The position numbers were made by a program, and so were the translations under genes. Shown piece by piece: positions 33,624 to 41,662 of a stretch of DNA of 64,000 bases (within the stretch, counting starts at the first letter, position 1; the number at the start of each line of letters is the position of its first letter). The DNA is taken from NCBI GenBank assembly GCA_029261875.1, contig JAJDAL010000054.1:186001-250000 (forward strand), in the 5' to 3' direction. Below the pieces are notes generated by a model. That model saw nothing but the letters and a program-made list of their open reading frames with translations. It searched no databases and was not told the origin of the DNA. This stretch comes from Deltaproteobacteria bacterium. Lineage in GTDB: Bacteria; Myxococcota_A; UBA9160; JAJDAL01.

Positions 33624-34829
33624 GTGCGCGTGTTGATGCTCGGTTGGGAGTTTCCGCCGTATTTCGCGGGGGGGGTTGGCGTGGTGGCCCACGCCTTGAC
33701 GCGCGCGCTCGTTGCGCGAGGCGTGGAGGTCACCTACTTGATGCCCCACGCTCCGGACCAGGCGCCCGATGCGAGCGTCGAAGTGCTGGGCGTATCTCCG
33801 GGGCGAGTCCGCGTGCTCGGCGTTCCGAGCCAACTCTATTCCTATGCGACCGAATCGGGGATTCCGATCCAACCGTCGCGTGCGGGCTTTCGCGGCGCCA
33901 GGCCGCTTTATGGGCCGGACCTGCTCAACGAGCTGAAGGACTTCGAGGATTCCTGTTTGAAGCTCGTCGAGGACCGCAAACTCGAGTTCGACGTGGTCCA
34001 CGCGCACGATTGGACGACCTTTCCCGCCGGGATAGCGCTGTCCCGCCGAAGGAACAGTCCTCTGGCCGTGCATGTGCACATCACGGAATTCGACAAGACC
34101 GGCGGCAGCCACGCGACGCCGGAGGTATTCCAGATCGAGCGCGACGGAATGCAGGCGGCCCATCGACTCATCGCCGTCAGCCGGCGCGTCGCGCGCGATT
34201 GCGAAGACCGCTATGGGGCGGATCCCCGTCGGATTCGTGTCATCTACAACGGGATCGAGACGGATCCTTCTCTTCAACCGCCTCGAAAGCGTTCGGGGCC
34301 GACGGTTCTGTTCCTGGGGCGCGTCACCCGCCAGAAAGGGCCGGAGTTTTTCGTGCGCGCCGCCCGCCGAGTTCTGGATGTTCAGCCTGACGTGACCTTT
34401 ATCCTGGCGGGCACCGGTGACCAGTTGCCCCACATGGTCGAACTGTCCGCGGAACTCGGTCTGGGGCCGAGAATGTTGTTTCCGGGTTTCGTCGATCGGG
34501 CGCAGGCGGCCGAGTTGTACTCGCAGGCCGACGTGTTCGTCATGCCGAGCGTCAGCGAACCATTCGGAATCGTTCCGCTCGAGGCGATGGACCGGGGTGT
34601 ACCGGTCATCGTTTCGCGCCAATCCGGCGTCAGCGAACTGCTGACGAACGCGCTCAAGATCGAATCCTGGGATGTCGAAGATCTTTCCGCAAAGATCCTG
34701 GCATTCCTCCGCTATCCGGTTCTGCACGATGCGATGCGCGTCGAAGGGCGGCGGGAGGTCTCGACGCTCCATTGGGATGCGGTGGCCGAGAAAATCGAGG
34801 CGCTGTACAGGGAAATGATCGATGCCTGA
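33624..34829 (+). CDS. GT4 glycosyltransferase (glycogen-synthase-like)
   Basis: 401 aa from GTG 33624; the frame is open far upstream, but that part is antisense to the debranching enzyme and not family-like. MLGWEFPPYFAGGVGVVAHA is the ADP/UDP-glucose-binding N-terminus of archaeal/GT4 glycogen-synthase-like enzymes, with VVHAHDWTTFPAGIAL, FLGRVTRQKGPEFFVRAA and MPSVSEPFGIVPLEAM (EPFGIxxxEA catalytic region) following. Probably transfers glucose in alpha-1,4-glucan or maltooligosaccharide synthesis. Overlaps the GH57 amylase gene by 8 bp, implying coupled translation. Residue motifs do not settle the donor. Confidence 0.87.
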   Translation: MRVLMLGWEFPPYFAGGVGVVAHALTRALVARGVEVTYLMPHAPDQAPDASVEVLGVSPGRVRVLGVPSQLYSYATESGIPIQPSRAGFRGARPLYGPDLLNELKDFEDSCLKLVEDRKLEFDVVHAHDWTTFPAGIALSRRRNSPLAVHVHITEFDKTGGSHATPEVFQIERDGMQAAHRLIAVSRRVARDCEDRYGADPRRIRVIYNGIETDPSLQPPRKRSGPTVLFLGRVTRQKGPEFFVRAARRVLDVQPDVTFILAGTGDQLPHMVELSAELGLGPRMLFPGFVDRAQAAELYSQADVFVMPSVSEPFGIVPLEAMDRGVPVIVSRQSGVSELLTNALKIESWDVEDLSAKILAFLRYPVLHDAMRVEGRREVSTLHWDAVAEKIEALYREMIDA

Positions 34830-36015
34830 TGTCTGCATGTACTTTCAAGTCCACCAACCGGATCGCCTGCGGCGCTACAGCGTGTTCGACATCGGGAATC
34901 GCCGCGATTACTTCGATGATTCCCTGAACAAAGAAGTTCTGCTCAAGGTCTCGGACAAGTGTTATCGGCCGATGAACGCCTTGTTGCTCGAGGCGATCCG
35001 ACAGCAGGAAGGTCGCTTTCGCGTCGCGTTCTCCATCACGTGCTGTGTGCTCGATCAGATGGAACGCTGGGCGCCGGATGTGCTCGACAGCTTTCGCGCG
35101 TTGGCGGCCACCGGCTGCGTCGAATTTCTCGGTGAAACCTCCAAGCACAGCTTGAGTTTTCTCGTCGATCGCAACGAGTTCGACTACCAGGTGCAAACGC
35201 ACCGCGATCGGATGCAATCCCTGTTCGGGCAGACTCCGCGCATTTTCCGAAACACCGAGCTGATCTATCGCAACGACCTTGCGGCGCATCTCTCGGGGCG
35301 TGGTTTTCAGGCCATCATCGCCGAAGGCGTCGATCGGATCCTGCAGTGGCGCTCTCCGAATTTCGTCTATTGCGCCGAAAGTTCGCGGGACATCAAGCTG
35401 CTGCTCAAGAACTATCGCTTGAGCGACGACATCGCCTTCCGTTTCGGCGACCGCGGCTGGAGCGAGTATCCCCTGCGGGTCGAGACCTATGCGGATTGGC
35501 TCGGACGCTGCGGCCCCGAGGCCAATTCGATCAATCTGTTCATGGACTACGAGACATTCGGCGAGCATCAATGGGCCGATACGGGAATTTTCGATTTCAT
35601 GCGGCAACTCCCGACAGCGGTACTGGAGCGGGGGATGCGCTTCAGGACGCCTTCCGAAGTCGCTCGAGAGTTCGACGCCGCGGCGCCGGTCGACATGCCG
35701 GACTACGTTTCCTGGGCCGATACCGAGCGCGATCTGACCGCATGGTATGGGAACTCGATGCAGCGGTCGGCCATGACGAGCTTGTACTCGTTGCGTGAAG
35801 CGGTGCTCTCTTCTCCCGATGCCCTCGACGATTGGCGCCGTCTGACGACCAGTGATCATTTCTACTACATGTGCACGAAGTACTTCGCCGACGGTGACGT
35901 GCACAAGTACTTCAGCCCCTACGAGTCGCCCTACGAGGCCTACATCACGTTCATGAACGTGATGGCCGACCTGGCCCAGCGGAGCGGCTATTCGGCCTGG
36001 GTCCCCGCCGCCTGA
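34822..36015 (+). CDS. GH57 alpha-amylase/glucanotransferase
   Basis: 397 aa, normal for the compact GH57 enzymes. CMYFQVHQPDRLRRY is the family's first motif (HQP), FLGETSKHSLSFL the second, IFRNTELIYRND carries the catalytic nucleophile (E146) and NLFMDYETFGEHQW the acid/base (D242). GH57 enzymes hydrolyse or transfer alpha-1,4-glucans; a similar gene sits beside GT4 glycogen-synthase-like genes in many bacteria. Overlaps the GT4 gene by 8 bp. With the divergent debranching and GH63-type genes it completes a set for building and trimming a storage alpha-glucan. Confidence 0.93.
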   Translation: MPDVCMYFQVHQPDRLRRYSVFDIGNRRDYFDDSLNKEVLLKVSDKCYRPMNALLLEAIRQQEGRFRVAFSITCCVLDQMERWAPDVLDSFRALAATGCVEFLGETSKHSLSFLVDRNEFDYQVQTHRDRMQSLFGQTPRIFRNTELIYRNDLAAHLSGRGFQAIIAEGVDRILQWRSPNFVYCAESSRDIKLLLKNYRLSDDIAFRFGDRGWSEYPLRVETYADWLGRCGPEANSINLFMDYETFGEHQWADTGIFDFMRQLPTAVLERGMRFRTPSEVAREFDAAAPVDMPDYVSWADTERDLTAWYGNSMQRSAMTSLYSLREAVLSSPDALDDWRRLTTSDHFYYMCTKYFADGDVHKYFSPYESPYEAYITFMNVMADLAQRSGYSAWVPAA

Positions 36016-36022
36016 AAAAATG

Positions 36023-36044
36023 GCCTTCGGTCGGGCCCGAAGGC
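36023..36044. terminator. Hairpin after GH57 gene; A-tract on the 5' side
   Basis: A perfect 8-bp stem (GCCTTCGG, 36023-36030, with CCGAAGGC, 36037-36044) and a 6-nt loop lie 8 bp past the GH57 stop. Six A residues (36015-36020 region) precede it, so the T-tract needed for an intrinsic terminator appears on the minus strand, while the neighbouring genes are on the plus strand. On the plus strand it could still act as a Rho-aided or 3'-end stabilising hairpin. Confidence 0.45.
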
Positions 36045-36159
36045 GCGCGGGCTGGACGGTTCAAACGCTGTTCCGGGCGTCGATGCACCCACTCGCATTG
36101 GAGATCCCTCCGCGGTAGGGTCCCATCCGCAACAAGCGAGAGGGCAGGGCCAAGCGACG

Positions 36160-36642
36160 ATGCACGCACCCAAGGTCTTGATCGGCTGTAACGAGTACAT
36201 CGATATTCCCGAATGGGGAATCAAGCGCTTGCGCGCCAAGGTGGATACGGGCGCCAGGACGTCGGCTCTGCACGTGGAAAACATCGAAGAGCTGTCGCGC
36301 GGCCGCGTGCGGTTCGACGTCGTCTTGCATCGGTTGAAGCGCGACCGCCGCGTGAGTGTCACGACGCGCATCGCACGCCGCGGCCGCGTGCGTTCGAGTA
36401 CCGGACACTACGAGATGCGAATTTTCGTCGAAGCCCCCGTGCGGATCGGGCCCATCGAGCAGGAGGTCGAGGTCAGCCTGGTGGACCGCGAGCGGATGAT
36501 CTTTCGAATGCTGCTCGGCCGCACCGCATTGGCGGGGCATTTCCTGATCGACCCCGCCCATGGACAACTCCTCAAACCGGAACGTCGTGCCAAGAGTGGC
36601 AAGAAGAAGGTCCGCCGCAAGCTTTGGGGGAGGCGGAAGTGA
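36160..36642 (+). CDS. RimK/LysX-linked retropepsin-like protein (ATP-dependent zinc protease family)
   Basis: 160 aa. Matches the PF05618 'putative ATP-dependent Zn protease' family: VLIGCNEYIDIPEWGI, then AKVDTGARTSALHVE with the DTGA aspartic-protease-like motif, and RMLLGRTALAGHFLIDP. Structural prediction places this family with retropepsins; many members are encoded beside RimK-type ATP-grasp ligases, though none is adjacent here. The basic C-terminus (KKKVRRKLWGRRK) may bind nucleic acid or ribosomes. Probably cytoplasmic. 34 bp before the K+ channel gene and likely co-transcribed. Confidence 0.85.
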   Translation: MHAPKVLIGCNEYIDIPEWGIKRLRAKVDTGARTSALHVENIEELSRGRVRFDVVLHRLKRDRRVSVTTRIARRGRVRSSTGHYEMRIFVEAPVRIGPIEQEVEVSLVDRERMIFRMLLGRTALAGHFLIDPAHGQLLKPERRAKSGKKKVRRKLWGRRK

Positions 36643-36676
36643 AGCCAAAGAATAGGCGGTATCCTATGACGCGGGG

Positions 36677-38392
36677 GTGTCGTCCGGGATGAAGTTCCTG
36701 CCCGCGGAGATCATGGCGGTTCTCCGCAGCCGGCGGGGTCACCGCAACGTGCGTGTCCTGCTGCGTTTCTTCCTGGTATTGGTCGGAATGATCGTCGCCT
36801 ACTCGGTGATCTTCCACTATCTGATGGCGCGTGAGGGTCACGACCACACCTGGATGACGGGGCTCTATTGGACCCTCACGGTGATGTCGACCCTCGGCTT
36901 TGGCGACATCACCTTTCACACGGATCTCGGGCGGGGATTTTCGATCGCGGTGCTGTTGTCCGGCATCTTGTTTCTGTTGGTCCTGCTGCCCTTCACCTTC
37001 ATCGAATTCTTCTATGAACCCTGGATGGCCGCTCAGGCGGCGGCCCGCGCACCGCGCGAAGTGCCTGCGGAAATCCGGGGTCACGTGCTGCTCACCAACG
37101 ACGATGCGGTGACCGCCGCATTGGTCCGCCGGCTCGACCAGTACAAGATCCCCTACGCCCTGGTCGTGTCCCAGCTCGACCAGGCACTCTTGCTCCATGA
37201 CCTCGGTCGAAACGTCGTGCTGGGGGAACTCGACGACCCCGATACCTGGCGGCGCGCGGGCGTGGAACGCGCGGCGCTGGTGGCCACCACGGCCGGTGAC
37301 TTCCGCAACACGAGTGTCGTCTCCACCGTGCGAGGCGTGTCGTCGGAGGTTCGCATCATCTCCACCGCCGGCACGGAGCCGGCGGTCGATGTGTTGAAGC
37401 TCGCGGGCTGCGATCACGTTCTACGCCTCGAAGAAATGATTGGGCAGGCCTTCGCGCGTCGTACGATCGGCGGCGACGCCATGGCGCACCTGATCGGCCG
37501 TTTCGATGAAGTGCTGATCGCTGAAGCCACGACCCACCGTACGCCGCTGGTGGGGAAAACGCTGAGTGAGACCCGCTTGCGCGAGACTGTGGGTGTTACC
37601 GTGGCGGGCGTCTGGGAACGCGGGACTTTCCAACTCGCGCGACCCGAGACTGTGATCTCGAACCACAGCGTGTTGGTGTTGGCGGGCTCCGAGGAACACA
37701 TTTTCCGCTACAACGAACTGTTCTGTATCTACAACGTATCGGACGTACCGGTGGTGATTCTCGGGGGAGGGCGGGTCGGGCGGGCTACGGCCCGCGCACT
37801 CGCAGTGCGCGACATCGACTATCGCATCGTCGAGTCGCTTCCGGCCCGTGTGCGGGACCCCGAACGATATGTCGTTGGCAACGCGGCGGAGATCGAGATC
37901 CTACGTGAAGCCGGGATCGAGGAAACCTCGACGGTCGTCATCACACCCCACGACGACGACCTGAATATTTACCTTACGATCTTCTGTCGGAAACTGCGTC
38001 CGGATATCCAGATCCTGTGCCGCGCCACAGAGGAGCGCAATGTCGCGACCCTGCACCGGGCGGGCGCGGACATCGTCATGTCCTACGCGAGCATGGGGGG
38101 CAGCTCCATCGTGAACTGGCTCCAAAAAAGCAAAGTCTTGATGGTCGCCGAGGGGCTCGATCTGTTCCGGGTTCCGGTGCCAGAGGCCCTGGAAGGGAAA
38201 ACCGTTGCAGAATCCGGCATCCGGGATCGCAGCGGTTGCTCGGTGGTGGCCATCAGTACCGCCCAGGGTATGGAGGTGGTCCCCGGCCCGAGCGAGGTCA
38301 TTCCCCAAGGCGCTGATCTCCTCATGATCGGTACTGCGGAGTCCGAAGAGAAATTCCTGGCGCTCTGGCCCGACAAGCCCAAGAGCAGCTGA
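36677..38392 (+). CDS. Two-helix K+ channel with tandem RCK (TrkA-N/TrkA-C) domains
   Basis: 571 aa from GTG 36677; ATG 36689 (567 aa) is equally plausible. A pore module with two membrane helices (about 25-45 and 85-105) flanks the filter TLGFGD (usually TVGYGD), so K+ selectivity is likely. It is followed by RCK_N (about 125-240), RCK_C (about 270-345), a second RCK_N (ILGGGRVGRATARAL, a Rossmann glycine motif, about 355-470) and a second RCK_C (about 490-560). RCK domains bind nucleotides or ions, and in some bacteria c-di-AMP, and gate the channel. A diadenylate cyclase is encoded 22 kb away in this window, but any link is inference. Confidence 0.92.
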   Translation: MSSGMKFLPAEIMAVLRSRRGHRNVRVLLRFFLVLVGMIVAYSVIFHYLMAREGHDHTWMTGLYWTLTVMSTLGFGDITFHTDLGRGFSIAVLLSGILFLLVLLPFTFIEFFYEPWMAAQAAARAPREVPAEIRGHVLLTNDDAVTAALVRRLDQYKIPYALVVSQLDQALLLHDLGRNVVLGELDDPDTWRRAGVERAALVATTAGDFRNTSVVSTVRGVSSEVRIISTAGTEPAVDVLKLAGCDHVLRLEEMIGQAFARRTIGGDAMAHLIGRFDEVLIAEATTHRTPLVGKTLSETRLRETVGVTVAGVWERGTFQLARPETVISNHSVLVLAGSEEHIFRYNELFCIYNVSDVPVVILGGGRVGRATARALAVRDIDYRIVESLPARVRDPERYVVGNAAEIEILREAGIEETSTVVITPHDDDLNIYLTIFCRKLRPDIQILCRATEERNVATLHRAGADIVMSYASMGGSSIVNWLQKSKVLMVAEGLDLFRVPVPEALEGKTVAESGIRDRSGCSVVAISTAQGMEVVPGPSEVIPQGADLLMIGTAESEEKFLALWPDKPKSS

Positions 38393-38475
38393 CTTCTCGC
38401 CCGCGCACGCCCAAGCGACGCTCCGAAATCCCGCCGCGCCAGGCGGTTGGTATAGAATGTTCCTGGAGGCAGGTC

Positions 38476-39954
38476 GTGCGGCAGCTGTGGCTCTTGACAC
38501 TCTTCTGCTCGTTGGTGATCGCGCCGGGAACAGCGAACGCCCTCATCGGAGTGCAGTCCAAGCGAAAGATCAGCGATCTCGCCGGGGGCTTCACGGGAAC
38601 CTTGAAGGATGGAGATCGCTGGGGTCTGTCGGTTGTGTCGCTCGGTGACCTGGACGGCGACGGGAACCCGGATCTGGCGGTCGGCGCCCCGGGCGACGAC
38701 GACGGCGGTACCTCCCGGGGAGCAATTTGGGTCCTGTTCCTCCGCGCGGACGGAAGCGTTCGCGCCCATCAGAAAATCAGTGACGGCATGGGCGGGTTCG
38801 GGGGGGCACTCTCCAACGCTGATCAATTCGGTATTTCGATTGCCACATTGGGAGATCTCGATGGCGATGGGAACGTCGACCTCGCGGTGGGGGCCCACGG
38901 AGACGACGATGGCGGATCCGGTCGCGGAGCGGTTTGGATTCTGTTCCTCGACACGGATGGGACGGTGAAGGGCGAAGCGAAGTTGAGCGCGTTGGCCGGC
39001 GGTTTTGCGGGTGCGCTCGACAATGGCGATGCGTTCGGCCGTTCGCTCGCGTTGCTCGGTGACCTGGACGGGGATGGGACCGTCGAACTCGCCGTGGGTG
39101 CGCTCGGCGACGACGACGGCGGATCCGGTCGCGGCGCGCTGTGGATCGTTTCCCTCGACGGCGATGGCGGAGCCGTTGCCGAGCAGAAGATCAGTCAACT
39201 CGCCGGCGGTTTCGGCGGCGCTCTCGACAACGGGGGTGGGTTCGGGATCTCCGCTGCGGCGCTCGGTGATCTGGATGGGGATCAGGTTCCGGATCTCATC
39301 GTAGGTGAGTACAGCGGGAACGACGGCGGTGGGGGCCGCGGGGCGGTTTGGATTCTGTTCTTGGAAACCGACGGAAGTGTCGGGGCCGAGCAGAAGATCA
39401 GCGATACCGCCGGTGGATTCGCTGGGACCCTGGCCGATGGCGACAATCTAGGCCGGTCCGTTGCACGCCTGGGCGACCTCGAAAACGACGGTTCGCTCGA
39501 GATCGCCGTGGGCGCGCACGGCGACAACGAAGGAGGCCCGAACCGCGGGGCGATCTGGCTCCTCTCGCTCGATCACGATGGCACCGTCCTTGGGGAACAG
39601 AAGATCGCCCATTCGAGCGGTGGGTTGGGAAACGGCTTGGGCGATCACGACATTTTTGGCGTCGCCGGTGCCGGTCCGGGGGATCTCGATGACGACGGTT
39701 TTGCCGACGTCGTCGTCGGGGCGGCCGACGACGACGATGGCGGACCCGCGCGGGGCGCCATCTATGCGCTGTTTCTGGGGCCGCCGGTCTGCAGTGATGG
39801 TGTCGACAACGACAATGACGGAGATGTGGACTTCCCGGCCGATGAAGACTGCACGCAACCGTTCGACAAGAACGAGGCGTGCGGTTTTGGCGCTGAACTC
39901 GTTCTACTGGTTCCGCTTTGGACTCGCCTTCGAAGGGCGCGGCGACGCCGGTAG
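38476..39954 (+). CDS. Secreted FG-GAP (integrin-alpha-like) repeat protein with Cys/TM/Arg C-terminal tail
   Basis: 492 aa from GTG 38476, GGAGG 8 nt upstream. After a signal peptide (cleaved near NA-LIG), six tandem repeats of about 69 residues run from residue 31 to about 440. Each has FGxSxxxLGDLDGDGxxDLAVGA, a Ca2+-binding DxDGDG loop, then GDDDGGxxRGAxW. This is the FG-GAP beta-propeller unit. The tail contains VDNDNDGDVDFPADEDC and ends ACGFGAELVLLVPLW followed by an Arg cluster, a Cys-hydrophobic-basic tripartite signal resembling MYXO-CTERM-type sorting signals. Likely exported, anchored or surface-processed. Partner unknown. Confidence 0.85.
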   Translation: MRQLWLLTLFCSLVIAPGTANALIGVQSKRKISDLAGGFTGTLKDGDRWGLSVVSLGDLDGDGNPDLAVGAPGDDDGGTSRGAIWVLFLRADGSVRAHQKISDGMGGFGGALSNADQFGISIATLGDLDGDGNVDLAVGAHGDDDGGSGRGAVWILFLDTDGTVKGEAKLSALAGGFAGALDNGDAFGRSLALLGDLDGDGTVELAVGALGDDDGGSGRGALWIVSLDGDGGAVAEQKISQLAGGFGGALDNGGGFGISAAALGDLDGDQVPDLIVGEYSGNDGGGGRGAVWILFLETDGSVGAEQKISDTAGGFAGTLADGDNLGRSVARLGDLENDGSLEIAVGAHGDNEGGPNRGAIWLLSLDHDGTVLGEQKIAHSSGGLGNGLGDHDIFGVAGAGPGDLDDDGFADVVVGAADDDDGGPARGAIYALFLGPPVCSDGVDNDNDGDVDFPADEDCTQPFDKNEACGFGAELVLLVPLWTRLRRARRRR

Positions 39955-40034
39955 ACCTGAAACGAACCACCGTGAAACGGGCATTGCTCGCCGTTCAACG
40001 GGTTCGCGGGGCCCACTCCCAAACGCCGACCGGG

Positions 40035-40802
40035 TTACCCATCTTCCTTCTTGCAAACCTCCCCGTGCTGACGAAAGCCCGAATCGCAACTCCAACTGCT
40101 TCCCGAGGAATCCATGTGAGCATGCAAGGGGATGATGACGCGTTGACACGAATTGCGTTGCTTTCTGAATCCACGCTCACAGTTCCAATCGTATCCCCGC
40201 GAATCGAGGTAGGCGTTCGAAGGAACCTCGACCGGGGCGCACGACTCTTGATATTTTCGGAAGCCGCGGTTGCATTCGAAGTCGTTACCCGAACGCCCGA
40301 TGTATCCTTCCTTTGGAATCTCGAGGCGTGGGCACGAAAGACCGCTCTGACGGAATCCCCGTTGGCACTTCCAAGTGTCGCCTGAAACGTCGAGATAGGC
40401 GTTCTCGGGTACCGCGATGGCTACGCAGGATTCGCCGGTTTTTCGGAAACCGCGCTCACAGTCCCATTCGCCCCGCCGGGAACTGAAGAAAGCGTTCGGC
40501 GGGAGTTCGACTTTCGCGCAGCCCCGATCGGCGGTCCGGTACCCGCGGTCGCAGGTCCATCCGTGACCGATCGAGTCCAAGTAGGCGTTCGGCGGAATCT
40601 CGATCTTCGCGCAGGCGCCGTTGGCCTGTCGGTATCCTCGGTCGCACTTCCAGCCGCCTCCGTAGCGCTTCGCGTGGGCATTGAGAGGCGTTTCCGGTGC
40701 GGAATCGCGCAGCGTCTCCGCGGCGCCCGCGGAGAAGCCGAGGGTCAGCAGGGCGATCAGGAATTGACAGGTCGCGGCCCGGCGTAGGGACTGACGTCTC
40801 AT
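40035..40802 (-). CDS. Secreted protein of seven 31-residue two-Cys repeats
   Basis: 255 aa from ATG 40800-40802 with GGAG nine nt upstream. Signal peptide (about 1-28, ends SAGAAET). From residue 41 to the end there are seven back-to-back repeats of 31 residues with the pattern NAYLDxxGxxWxCxRGFRxxxxxCxxxxIP; every repeat keeps two Cys, suggesting one disulfide per unit. Similar repeats occur in hypothetical secreted proteobacterial proteins; I know of no established function. The fifth and seventh units drift (EGYIGRSG, CDSGFRQ). Convergent with the FG-GAP gene. The small reading frame at 40880 lies upstream on the same strand, and the XRE regulator is divergent. Confidence 0.85.
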   Translation of the reverse strand: MRRQSLRRAATCQFLIALLTLGFSAGAAETLRDSAPETPLNAHAKRYGGGWKCDRGYRQANGACAKIEIPPNAYLDSIGHGWTCDRGYRTADRGCAKVELPPNAFFSSRRGEWDCERGFRKTGESCVAIAVPENAYLDVSGDTWKCQRGFRQSGLSCPRLEIPKEGYIGRSGNDFECNRGFRKYQESCAPVEVPSNAYLDSRGYDWNCERGFRKQRNSCQRVIIPLHAHMDSSGSSWSCDSGFRQHGEVCKKEDG

Positions 40803-40879
40803 ATTGGAGTGCTCCATTCTTTCTGTTGTTCGGATCGCGTGCGGAGGTTCGAAGGGGATTCCCACAACGCGGGGTGGGT

Positions 40880-41032
40880 CTAGCGACGCGAGCGGGCTTC
40901 TGCTTCGCGCTGTCCCTCGCGCAGCTCGGACCAGAAGCGCGTGCGGTCCTTTGTGGTCCCGCGGTCGCTTGATCCGCCACTCTGCGGCGGTTGCCACAAA
41001 CGTTTCAGTGCGTCGCGCAGGCGTCTCCACAT
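40880..41032 (-). CDS. Possible 50-aa small protein
   Basis: A frame from ATG 41030-41032 to TAG gives a 50-residue, basic amphipathic peptide: it opens MWRRLRDALKRLW and closes with RTRFWSELREGQREAEARSRR in parts, with a flexible Gly/Ser linker between. GGGG lies 12 nt upstream of the ATG, which is far for an SD. It is 77 bp upstream of the Cys-repeat gene on the same strand and about 86 bp from the XRE operator, so it could be the first gene of that transcript. No family recognised. It could be non-coding. Confidence 0.35.
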   Translation of the reverse strand: MWRRLRDALKRLWQPPQSGGSSDRGTTKDRTRFWSELREGQREAEARSRR

Positions 41033-41118
41033 GTCGGTTCAATTCCCCAAGAGCTGGAAACCGGCGGTTCTCCCGATGCTCTCGTATCGGACTGCTAAGC
41101 ATAAATCTAATGCAAAAT

Positions 41119-41149
41119 ATATCAAGCACCCGACTCAAGCGCTTGATAT
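41119..41149. promoter_or_regulatory. Operator with three TCAAGC half-sites upstream of XRE gene
   Basis: ATATCAAGC (41119-41127) and its exact reverse complement GCTTGATAT (41141-41149) form a 9-bp inverted repeat. Within it, TCAAGCGCTTGA (41135-41146) is a perfect 12-bp palindrome, so TCAAGC occurs three times (two direct, one inverted). It lies 30 bp upstream of the XRE ATG in an unusually AT-rich stretch, and TTGATA (41143-41148) could serve as a -35 element covered by the repressor. The likely binder is the adjacent XRE protein (autoregulation). Confidence 0.6.
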
Positions 41150-41178
41150 GGCAAGCATTCTGGTCGATATTGAATGCG

Positions 41179-41577
41179 ATGAAGCCCCGGGGAAAGCGAA
41201 TCCGATCCAAACGTTCCGGATTCATCGGGCAGCCCAACGACCTGGGGCCCCTGCTGGCGGATTTACGCATGGCCAAAGGGCTTTCACTGCGAGAAGTCGA
41301 AGAGGCCACGGGCAAGGCTGTGTCGAATGCCTATCTGAGCCAGCTCGAGAATGGGAAGATCCGGAAGCCCTCGCCGAACGTGCTTCACAGCTTGTCGGGT
41401 GTCTACACGGTGCCCTACGAGACGTTGATGGAAAAGGCAGGGTACCTACTCCCGCCCGAAAATGGCGGCGGGCGCCGTAGGCGTCTGACGGCGTTCGCAA
41501 TCGACGACCTGACCGCGGAAGAAGAAGAAGAGCTACTGAAGTATCTCGCGTTCCTTCGGTCCCGGTCTCCGTCCTGA
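41179..41577 (+). CDS. XRE-family (HTH_3) transcriptional regulator
   Basis: 132 aa from ATG 41179; no SD is visible and the mRNA may be leader-poor. The HTH core LGPLLADLRMAKGLSLREVEE then SNAYLSQLENGKIRKPSPNVLHSLS is the Cro/C1-type HTH_3 fold (about 23-78). The remaining 50 residues (PYETLMEKAGYLLPP, then an acidic EEEEELLKYLAFLR) may dimerise. A strong palindromic operator lies 30 bp upstream. The flanking genes are the divergent small frame and Cys-repeat protein, and the downstream amidase 85 bp away, any of which it may regulate. Confidence 0.9.
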   Translation: MKPRGKRIRSKRSGFIGQPNDLGPLLADLRMAKGLSLREVEEATGKAVSNAYLSQLENGKIRKPSPNVLHSLSGVYTVPYETLMEKAGYLLPPENGGGRRRRLTAFAIDDLTAEEEEELLKYLAFLRSRSPS

Positions 41578-41662
41578 GCGGGAAGCGTTGCATGCCGATG
41601 AATTCCGAATTCCAAGGTCTCGCAACCGCAGATCGACGGACCGCACTCCCACGGACTACGCC

